From contig CALCGM010000675.1 of NCBI GenBank assembly GCA_937900985.1, forward strand, positions 1 to 5,045: 5,045 bases of DNA, written 5' to 3'. Positions 1-5,045 of the stretch are shown one piece after another. This DNA is from an uncultured Planctomycetaceae bacterium (lineage in GTDB: Bacteria > Planctomycetota > Planctomycetia > Pirellulales > UBA1268). Numbering within the stretch: the first letter of the stretch is position 1; every line of letters begins with the position of its first letter. The position numbers and the translations under genes are program-made. A model generated the notes under the pieces. The model saw only the letters and a program-made list of their open reading frames with translations, was not told where the DNA came from and made no database searches.

Positions 1-1046
1 GCATGCAGGCCCGAGGCGATCTCCCTGGCGATCCGCAAGGCCTCCGCCACGGGGAGCCGGCCTTTCTCCTCGCGGACCGCCGTCAGCGGGCTGCCGGAGA
101 GCCGCTGCATGACAAAATAGGGCAGGCCGTGGTCGTAGCCCGGTAACGGATGCTCGCCGACCTGGTAGATCGAGACGACATTTTCGTGCTCGACCTTCGC
201 GACCGCTCGGCTTTCCCGCAGAAACCGCTTTCGGGCAGCGGGATCATCGGCCCGGGAAGGGAGCATTGTCTTGATCGCCACATCGCGGTCGAGCTGTTCA
301 TCGTGTGCAAGATAGACCCGCCCCATGCCGCCTTTCCCCAGCAGTTTGATGACGCGATGCCCGCCGATCACCGTGGGCGGCGGATCGTCGAAGGCACGGC
401 CGGTGACCACAGGGCCATCCTTGCTGACCGAGAGGCGGCCATCGGCGGATGATTCCAGCTGGATCGTTTCCGCGTGCGAGTCGTGCGAGTCGTTGGTCTC
501 GGGCCGTTTCAGCCGAATCACAAACGAGCAAAACGGCGCCCCGCTGAGCATGCAGGCGTCTTCGGTGATTTCCACCGCTTCGCCATAGTGCTCAGCGACG
601 CCGCGGAGAATGCCTGCCGCGAGCCGGCAGAGCTTCCGGGAGGAGGCGTAGATCACCTGCACTTCATCGGCAGCCGTGCGGGCCGTCTCGATCACCGGCG
701 GCGTGGCGTCGGGCGTGGTGGCCCGCACCATCGTGTGGATCACCGACTCGGTGTGTTCGATCAGGTCGAGCGTCCGCCAGGTGGGATCGACATGCTGCCC
801 GGCGACCTTCACGAGATGGGGCGCTAAAAAGAAGCCAAACCTCTCAAGCAGGCTGGGAAGCGGTTCCCCCGCTGCCTCGGCAACCGACGAGAGCAGGGAG
901 ACCGCCTCTTCGTCGGGATAACTCTTCGATGGCAGAAAACGTCGCGATGCTGCGTTGACGGTGGTCCTCAGCGGCCGCTGCACGCGGCCGTCTTTGGAGA
1001 GCGACTCCGCAAACTTCTGGATGTAGAAAAAGATCAGCCCGTGCAC
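1..1046 (-). CDS. H-NOX (heme-nitric oxide binding) domain fused to a Ser/Thr protein kinase, 3' end outside the window
   Basis: Predicted gas sensor kinase; 348 residues are visible and the frame stays open at the left edge. Residues 1-180 read as an H-NOX domain. The N terminus MHGLIFFYIQKF resembles the family start, His104 (in ESVIHTMVR) fits the proximal heme ligand, A114-TPP-117 matches the conserved heme-distorting proline segment, and Y133-x-S135-x-R137 is the heme-propionate YxSxR motif. Residues 181-228 are a polar linker. A Hanks-type kinase N-lobe follows: G237-K-G-G-M-G loop, VAIK with Lys259, a likely helix-C Glu278, and a hinge near YFVMQRL. The HRD and DFG motifs would lie beyond the window. 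The GTG at 1044-1046 is chosen because it gives the H-NOX N terminus; an in-frame stop lies at 1059-1061 and the first in-frame ATG would delete the heme site. No clear ribosome binding site is seen. It lies 91 bases downstream of the lipoprotein gene on the same strand. Assignment to both families is firm; ligand choice and kinase activity are inferred. Confidence 0.9.
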   Translation of the reverse strand, partial: MHGLIFFYIQKFAESLSKDGRVQRPLRTTVNAASRRFLPSKSYPDEEAVSLLSSVAEAAGEPLPSLLERFGFFLAPHLVKVAGQHVDPTWRTLDLIEHTESVIHTMVRATTPDATPPVIETARTAADEVQVIYASSRKLCRLAAGILRGVAEHYGEAVEITEDACMLSGAPFCSFVIRLKRPETNDSHDSHAETIQLESSADGRLSVSKDGPVVTGRAFDDPPPTVIGGHRVIKLLGKGGMGRVYLAHDEQLDRDVAIKTMLPSRADDPAARKRFLRESRAVAKVEHENVVSIYQVGEHPLPGYDHGLPYFVMQRLSGSPLTAVREEKGRLPVAEALRIAREIASGLH

Positions 1047-1091
1047 GTGAGCAGTCCATCACCAGGCAGTCTGCGAGGCAGATCACGGCAT

Positions 1092-1116
1092 CGGTCTGCT
1101 GCCGATCAGCCGACCG
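1092..1116. other. Intergenic imperfect hairpin between the lipoprotein and H-NOX-kinase genes
   Basis: CGGTC-T-GCTG is followed by a 5-base loop and CAGC-C-GACCG, giving nine base pairs with a single T/C mismatch. It lies after the stop of the upstream gene and about 45 bases before the GTG of the kinase gene. No T-tract follows on either strand, so it is not a standard intrinsic terminator. It could be an RNA processing or attenuation element, or a protein site. The structure is read directly from the sequence; its role is unknown. Confidence 0.4.
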
Positions 1117-1137
1117 CGTCGTGTTTCCCCGCCCGCC

Positions 1138-2289
1138 TCAAGGTACCAGCCGGCCGGGCGAATCGGAAGCAAGGTCGGGGAGAGCCGTGCCACACATTCT
1201 GGCTCGATAGAGCACAAGACCATGGGCGGCGTGGTAGAGCCCGCCACATTCCACCGGCACGTCGGCGGTCTGCTCAAGCAGCGTGACGAGCGCGTCGGCG
1301 GCCCGTCGCACCCAGGGCTCATCCAGCCGCTCCTGCTCCAGGGCCATCGCCAGAAACTCAAACGTGTGGCCAGACGAGCCGATTTTGGCAAACACATCTG
1401 GCGATGTGCTGGGCCGCTCGAAGAAGCTCGTGGAGAAGCTGCCATCGGGCTGCTGGAAGCGGCGGGCGGTTTCGATGGCTGCTTGGATGCGTGCCTCGGC
1501 GTCGGCCCAGCCGCCGGTCAGGTCGGCCGCGTTCAGGCCTGTGGCGGCGAGGTAGCGGTTGATGGCGACAGTCAGCCCGTAGAGGCGATGCGATCCGCCG
1601 CAGGCGCTCTCCGCCAGGTCAGCCGCGGCCTCCATCGCCACGAGTTTTTCCAGCGTCCACTCGGTGCCGTCGCCGGCCGTCCAGCGGGCGTCGGCCGGCA
1701 GGTAGGTGGAAAACGCCATCAGCGTCCAGGTGGCCTCCTGGCCCGGCCGCAGGTCGTGCTTGGCTTGAGCGAGCAGGTCCGACACCGGGTAGGTCGCGCC
1801 ACCGGCCGAAAGTGTGGCCTCCAGCGGGAGCCCCTCGAGCGAACACTGAGAGAGATAGCCGAGCCACTGATCGGGATGCCCCTGGCCGGTTTTGCTGCCG
1901 GGATCGAGGACGGCGACCACCCCCTCCGAGCCCGGCCGAAGGGTCCAGCCGGTCAGCCGGCCGCCAGTCAGCAGGTAATCGAGGGCCGGAGAGGTCGTCC
2001 CCTCATGATCAACGGGAAAATCATCGCCGAAGGCGAGAATCCCATGCACGACCTGCCAGGCGGCGTGGTCTGACGTGTTGAGCCGCCGGCCATCGCGGGC
2101 GTGGGCCAGCACCGCATCGATCCGTTCGCAGAGGCTGGCGACGTCGACTAGGTCGCTCGTCGCGTCGCTGAGGGGGGCCGCAGGCTCGCGGCCGCAGCCC
2201 CCAGCGAGCAAAAGGGCGGAAATCGAGCAGATGGCGACGCACAGGCGGTTCGCCGACGGAGAGCGGAGGAAAAAAGCGAAGCGAACCAT
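1138..2289 (-). CDS. Predicted lipoprotein with alpha/alpha-toroid-like C-terminal region, function unknown
   Basis: This 383-residue protein begins with a charged n-region (MVRFAFFLR...NR), a hydrophobic core at about residues 16-30 and a lipobox-like LAGGC, so Cys32 is the likely lipidated residue and the mature protein would be membrane-anchored outside the cytoplasm. I do not recognise a named function. Helical motifs resemble those of prenyltransferase or squalene-cyclase-type toroids: HGILAFG (82-88), QQPDGSF (279-285), GHTFEFLAMAL (from 307), and C348-GGLYHAAHGLVLYR. The QxxDGSF element is QW-motif-like. No catalytic DxDD-type motif is seen, so an enzyme assignment is not supported. 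The ATG at 2287-2289 is preferred because it gives a good signal peptide; no clear Shine-Dalgarno site precedes it. It is divergent from the zinc peptidase gene and 91 bases upstream of the H-NOX-kinase gene on the same strand, so co-transcription with the latter is possible. Confidence 0.85.
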   Translation of the reverse strand: MVRFAFFLRSPSANRLCVAICSISALLLAGGCGREPAAPLSDATSDLVDVASLCERIDAVLAHARDGRRLNTSDHAAWQVVHGILAFGDDFPVDHEGTTSPALDYLLTGGRLTGWTLRPGSEGVVAVLDPGSKTGQGHPDQWLGYLSQCSLEGLPLEATLSAGGATYPVSDLLAQAKHDLRPGQEATWTLMAFSTYLPADARWTAGDGTEWTLEKLVAMEAAADLAESACGGSHRLYGLTVAINRYLAATGLNAADLTGGWADAEARIQAAIETARRFQQPDGSFSTSFFERPSTSPDVFAKIGSSGHTFEFLAMALEQERLDEPWVRRAADALVTLLEQTADVPVECGGLYHAAHGLVLYRARMCGTALPDLASDSPGRLVP

Positions 2290-2321
2290 TATGGAGCCGA
2301 ATCCGTAAAAAAGCGTTGGCC

Positions 2322-2362
2322 CGAGAGGCCGGCGAGCAGGCGGATGGGCCCGGCGAGAGGCC
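2322..2362. repeat. 9-base direct repeat in the divergent promoter region
   Basis: CGAGAGGCC occurs at 2322-2330 and again at 2354-2362, a 32-base period (about three helical turns), just upstream of the candidate -10 element at 2369-2374. It could be a pair of regulator half-sites, but the region is GC-rich and chance is not excluded. Confidence 0.3.
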
Positions 2363-2365
2363 CCC

Positions 2366-2374
2366 TGCTAGAAT
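2366..2374 (+). promoter_or_regulatory. Candidate extended -10 promoter for the zinc peptidase gene
   Basis: TGCTAGAAT matches the extended -10 form (TGn followed by TAGAAT, one base away from TATAAT). No convincing -35 TTGACA-like element is seen upstream, which is consistent with extended -10 promoters. Transcription from here would give a leader of about 137 bases containing the hairpin at 2421-2448. This is a motif match only. Confidence 0.4.
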
Positions 2375-2420
2375 GACTCGGGAAACGCGGAGCGTCCAAC
2401 GCGGCCTGCGGCAGAGGGAT

Positions 2421-2448
2421 GGCTGTGTGCAGCGAACGGCACACAGTC
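2421..2448 (+). promoter_or_regulatory. Hairpin / inverted repeat in the presumed 5' leader of the zinc peptidase gene
   Basis: GGCTGTGTGC and GCACACAGTC flank an 8-base loop (AGCGAACG). They form a 10-bp stem with one G-U pair as RNA, and the inner 8 bp are a perfect inverted repeat as DNA. It lies about 70 bases before the start codon. There is no T-tract after it, so termination is unlikely; an operator for a dimeric regulator or a leader RNA structure are both possible. Confidence 0.45.
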
Positions 2449-2500
2449 CACGACGCCTGCCATGGATTCCGTGGCGAACGATCACGCCAGAGCGACACCT

Positions 2501-2506
2501 GAGGGA
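2501..2506 (+). promoter_or_regulatory. Weak ribosome binding site for the zinc peptidase gene
   Basis: GAGGGA lies 11 bases before the first of two adjacent ATG codons (2518 and 2521). The spacing favours the first ATG, though it is long for a strong site. Confidence 0.4.
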
Positions 2507-2517
2507 ACACGAGCACC

Positions 2518-3201
2518 ATGATGTTTTTCGACCCGATGTATTTCGTGTATGTAGCCCCCGCCCTGCTGCTGGCGATGTGGGCGCAGTGGCGGGTGCATTC
2601 GGCGTATGCAGCGGCATCGCAGGAGCCGGCTCCGATCACGGGCGCCGCGGCCGCCCGCCACATCCTCGACTCGGCAGGCGCCACGGATGTGGCCATTGAG
2701 CAGGTGCCGGGCAAGCTCTCCGACCACTACGATCCGCGGGCGAAGGTGCTGCGGCTCTCGCCGGAGGTCTACGGCCAGCGGTCGCTGGCGGCGGTGGGGA
2801 TCGCGGCCCACGAGGCGGGGCATGCCCTGCAGGATGCCCAGGGCTATGCCCTGATGTCGATTCGCAATGCCGCGGTGGGCGTGGCGAATATCGGCAGCGG
2901 CTTTGGCGTGATCCTGCTGCTGATCGGGCTCGGCATTGGGCTGTCGCAGCTGGCCTGGCTCGGGATCCTGCTTTTTGGCGGCACCGTGTTTTTTCAGCTG
3001 GTCAATCTGCCGGTGGAGTTTGACGCGAGCAATCGGGCGAAGGCCCAGCTGGTGAGCCTCGGCATCGTGCCCCAGGCGGAGATGCGAGCGGTCAACAATG
3101 TGCTCAATGCCGCGGCCTGGACCTACGTCGCCGCCACGCTGCAGAGCCTGCTGACGCTGCTGTACTACGCGAGCTTTCTCACCGGCAACGACTCCGACTG
3201 A
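2518..3201 (+). CDS. Membrane zinc metallopeptidase, YugP-like (Zn_peptidase_2 family)
   Basis: This 227-residue integral membrane protein has a zincin active site, H98-E-A-G-H102 (HExxH). Glu167 in LPVEFDASNRA is the likely third zinc ligand, a segment typical of this family. A transmembrane helix at about residues 8-24 begins the protein, the HEAGH site lies in a soluble stretch, two hydrophobic segments follow at about 120-142 and 145-165, and another lies near 201-220. The family-typical stretch SDHYDPRAKVLRLSPEVYG (68-86) is present. Its length matches the usual 220-235 residues, so it looks complete and intact. The family resembles Bacillus YugP; substrates are not established, and a role in membrane protein turnover is only a guess. 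It stands alone on the plus strand, divergent from the lipoprotein gene and convergent with the DUF4159 gene, so it is probably monocistronic. Two adjacent ATG codons leave a one-residue ambiguity at the start. Confidence 0.95.
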   Translation: MMFFDPMYFVYVAPALLLAMWAQWRVHSAYAAASQEPAPITGAAAARHILDSAGATDVAIEQVPGKLSDHYDPRAKVLRLSPEVYGQRSLAAVGIAAHEAGHALQDAQGYALMSIRNAAVGVANIGSGFGVILLLIGLGIGLSQLAWLGILLFGGTVFFQLVNLPVEFDASNRAKAQLVSLGIVPQAEMRAVNNVLNAAAWTYVAATLQSLLTLLYYASFLTGNDSD

Positions 3202-3207
3202 TTGGGT

Positions 3208-3255
3208 GGAGGCGGCCGGTGGTCAGTGGTGGTGGCGGCCGTCAGCCCCGCCTCC
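3208..3255. terminator. GC-rich inverted repeat between convergent genes, possible bidirectional terminator
   Basis: GGAGGCGG (3208-3215) is perfectly complementary to CCGCCTCC (3248-3255), with a 32-base interior that contains a second copy of GGCGGCCG (3211-3218 and 3234-3241). It sits just after the stop of the zinc peptidase gene and before the stop of the opposing gene, where a shared terminator is expected. No T-tract follows, so Rho-independent termination is doubtful. Confidence 0.35.
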
Positions 3256-3277
3256 GGCTCTTCGTTGCCAAGCACCG

Positions 3278-5045
3278 TCAGTGGTTGAGTGAGTAGAGCA
3301 GCAGGTTCAGAGCGATCCGCTGAGCGTCGTCGCTGCCGTAGCCGGTGCACTGCAGCGAGTTCTGTTTCTCAAGGGCGCAGGAGAGGTCGTAGGGCGAGAA
3401 GATCACCGCCCAGCGGTCGCCGCTGCGGATGCCCTCAAGCTTGGGAGTGATCAGCTGCTCCCGCGCATCGAGGCGGCCATTGCCTGCCAGCGGCTGGCGG
3501 AGCGTCACGCGGCGGATGTCGAAGCCGCCGTAGGCCGGCGTGAAGAGCGGGTCGTCGGCGGGGATCTCCTCGAGCGTTGCTGCCGGCAGGATTGCGGCGA
3601 TCTCGGCGCGGAAGGCGTCGGAAAACTCCTTCGAGCCACAGATGCTGTCGGCCAGCAGCAGTCCGCCGCGGTCGAGGAAGGCTGCCAGGTTTGCGCGGCC
3701 CGCATCGTCCAAGGCGAAGCCGCTCCGGCCATGCATAAACAGCAGGTGGTAGCCGAAGATCGCCTCGTCGCTCGGGTCGATCATCTGCGGGGCATCGTCA
3801 ACCTCTGCGCCAAGTTCGCGAGCGGCAGCCCGGAGCACGTTGGCAAGAGCTGCCGGCGCTGCGTTGCACATGCCGGCATGCCGCAGCTTGCCGATGGCGA
3901 GCCGGCCTCTGGCGGCGGGATCGACCTCAGGGTTGGTCGGCCGTTCCGGCAGGGCAAACAGCTCGTCTTTTCGCTTCAGCTGACGGTTGGTGGCATAGGC
4001 GATCACGTTGGTGCCGATTGCGAGGGCCGCGTCGACCTCGCGGCCGATGTTGTCGGCGAGGCTTTCTTTGGAGCTGCCGCCGAGTTCCCACAGGCAGCCG
4101 AGGCTGGGCATCGCCCCGCCTGGCAGGTTGTCGGTGGGAGGGGCGTAGATCACCGAGGTGCGGCAGCCGTAGTCGATCCCCAGGAGAGGCCGCTGGAGAT
4201 TCGCCGGCACGATCTCCTCGGCGTTCCAGGCGGGATGCTCGGGAGGCAGGAGGAGAAAGCGAAACTCAGGCTCGGGAAAGGCTTCCTCCATCAGCCTGCG
4301 GAGGTCGGCATCGAAGCCAGCGCTCTCGGGGCAGCAGGCCTCAGCAAAGATGAAGCCACCGTCGTCGAGGTAGGCCCGCAGCTTCTTGCCAGCGCCGGGG
4401 CCGAGGTCGAGCCCACGGCTGCCGGAGAGCCACAGCACCGGAGCCTGGAGGAGGTCGTCGAGGTTTGCCGACGGCGTGTCAACGACATGCCAGGAGAGGC
4501 CAGCTGGGTAGTCTCGTTTCCAACGCTTCTCGACATGACGGACGAGGTGGGCAATCTCGTGGCCGTGCCGATTCCAGTCGGGGTCGGGGAGGTGCCGGCT
4601 CTTGGCGACGATCACCGGCCGGCGGCCCTTGGCTAAGAACAGCAGGGCGAAGCTCGTGGCCACCACCTTGTCTTCGTGGGAGCCCTTGAACGTGCCGTCG
4701 AGCGGATCCTGGGAGGCGATAAACATCTTCGCCCCTTCGAGATACCAGTCGGCGTTGCCGATGTAGCGGCGGGCGGTGAAGCGGCCCACCCGCTCAAGAC
4801 CGTAGAGGTAGTAGTAGAGCCAGGTCTGCCCCCGGGTGCCCGGGTTTTCCACGACGGAAAAGCGGCTGCCCAGCCAGGCCAGGCCCCGCTCGAGCTGCTG
4901 CGGGGAGCGGCCGCCGCCGCAGCAGGTCACGCTGTCGCCGGCAGCTTTGGCGTCGGCTGCGAGGAGGTGCTGGCTGGTGATCCAGAGGCTCGTGATCCCG
5001 GCGCAGGTCATGCTGCCAGGGCCGCCGAGGTTGCCCAGCGTGTAG
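3278..5045 (-). CDS. Toroid-like repeat plus two tandem DUF4159-like modules, 5' end outside the window
   Basis: The frame is open to the right edge (588 residues visible). The Met at 5009-5011 falls inside a conserved segment, LGGPGSMTCAGITSL, so it is probably internal rather than the start. Visible residues 1-139 resemble a prenyltransferase/squalene-cyclase-type toroid end: GSMTCAG, QQLERGLAWLGSRF, WLYYYLYGLERVGRF, and VATSFALLFLAKG. Residues about 140-350 and 380-588 are two related modules, the second matching DUF4159, a family with a glutamine-amidotransferase-like alpha/beta fold, usually without catalysis. Shared landmarks are VIVAKSRH and LAIGKLRH, LRAYLDDGGFIFAEAC and LAAFLDRGGLLLADSIC, and GIDYGCRTSVIYAP and GIRSGDRWAVIFSP. 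The final SLNH end is natural. Homologs in planctomycetes usually carry a signal peptide, which would lie beyond the window. Function is unknown; a role in surface or periplasmic assembly near MoxR/DUF58 systems is speculation. Confidence 0.85.
   Translation of the reverse strand, partial: YTLGNLGGPGSMTCAGITSLWITSQHLLAADAKAAGDSVTCCGGGRSPQQLERGLAWLGSRFSVVENPGTRGQTWLYYYLYGLERVGRFTARRYIGNADWYLEGAKMFIASQDPLDGTFKGSHEDKVVATSFALLFLAKGRRPVIVAKSRHLPDPDWNRHGHEIAHLVRHVEKRWKRDYPAGLSWHVVDTPSANLDDLLQAPVLWLSGSRGLDLGPGAGKKLRAYLDDGGFIFAEACCPESAGFDADLRRLMEEAFPEPEFRFLLLPPEHPAWNAEEIVPANLQRPLLGIDYGCRTSVIYAPPTDNLPGGAMPSLGCLWELGGSSKESLADNIGREVDAALAIGTNVIAYATNRQLKRKDELFALPERPTNPEVDPAARGRLAIGKLRHAGMCNAAPAALANVLRAAARELGAEVDDAPQMIDPSDEAIFGYHLLFMHGRSGFALDDAGRANLAAFLDRGGLLLADSICGSKEFSDAFRAEIAAILPAATLEEIPADDPLFTPAYGGFDIRRVTLRQPLAGNGRLDAREQLITPKLEGIRSGDRWAVIFSPYDLSCALEKQNSLQCTGYGSDDAQRIALNLLLYSLNH

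Noticed and set aside
753..755. His98 (in LDLIEHTE) as the proximal heme ligand
   Set aside because: The local LDxxH-like look is attractive, but spacing to the ATPP segment and to YxSxR fits His104, with a constant offset of two from the reference H-NOX.
844..1086. Minus-strand frame of 80 codons overlapping the start of the kinase gene
   Set aside because: It is out of frame with the H-NOX domain, whose conserved motifs lie in the neighbouring frame beginning at the GTG at 1044-1046.
1222..2073. Long open frame on the plus strand opposite the lipoprotein gene (283 codons)
   Set aside because: It is a GC-driven shadow of the minus-strand gene, with low-complexity Gly/Arg/Ala composition and no recognisable domain, whereas the minus frame has a signal peptide and toroid-like motifs.
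2307..2312. Six-A run as an intrinsic terminator tract on the minus strand
   Set aside because: It lies just upstream of a gene start, with no stable stem placed correctly before it on the minus strand.
2021..2617. Minus-strand 198-codon frame spanning the divergent intergenic region
   Set aside because: It is Arg/Pro-rich, overlaps both the lipoprotein start and the zinc peptidase start, and has no family resemblance.
3731..4636. Long open frame on the plus strand opposite the DUF4159 gene (301 codons)
   Set aside because: The opposite strand carries a clear duplicated DUF4159 protein; the plus frame shows no domain and mirrors its codon pattern.
5009..5011. ATG as the true start of the DUF4159 protein
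   Set aside because: The frame stays open upstream to the window edge, and the Met lies within a conserved toroid segment (GGPGSMTCAG), so it is most likely internal.

Overview
The window looks like chromosomal DNA of a GC-rich member of the Planctomycetota, probably Pirellulales-like. This is inferred from gene content: a sensor-fused Ser/Thr protein kinase, a lipoprotein with alpha/alpha-toroid-like motifs, a toroid-DUF4159 protein, weak Shine-Dalgarno signals and strong GC bias at third codon positions. No RNA gene, mobile element, CRISPR array or origin is visible.

Layout: (1) 1-1046, minus strand: N-terminal 348 residues of a protein that joins a heme-nitric oxide/oxygen binding (H-NOX, HNOB) domain to a Ser/Thr protein kinase domain. 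It starts with GTG, and the window edge cuts it before the kinase catalytic loop. (2) 1047-1137: a 91-base gap with a strong imperfect hairpin. (3) 1138-2289, minus strand: a 383-residue predicted lipoprotein of unknown function, upstream of the kinase on the same strand and possibly co-transcribed with it. (4) 2290-2517: a divergent intergenic region with a candidate extended -10 promoter, a 9-base direct repeat and a 10-bp hairpin in the presumed leader of the next gene. (5) 2518-3201, plus strand: a complete membrane zinc metallopeptidase of the YugP / Zn_peptidase_2 family with an HEAGH site. (6) 3202-3277: a convergent gap with a GC-rich inverted repeat. (7) 3278-5045, minus strand: the C-terminal 588 residues of a large protein with a toroid-like segment followed by two tandem DUF4159-like modules, the first diverged.

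The most notable item is the H-NOX-kinase fusion. It would be a direct gas-to-phosphorylation sensor in which NO (or O2) binding to heme could control a Hanks-type kinase. Lining it up with my memory of the Caldanaerobacter (Thermoanaerobacter) tengcongensis H-NOX gives a constant offset of two residues for the proximal His, the conserved ATPP segment and the YxSxR motif. The distal Tyr used for O2 binding there is Leu here, which suggests NO selectivity. The remaining genes look like ordinary planctomycetal genes of poorly known function, and no functional link among them is shown by the sequence beyond strand and spacing.
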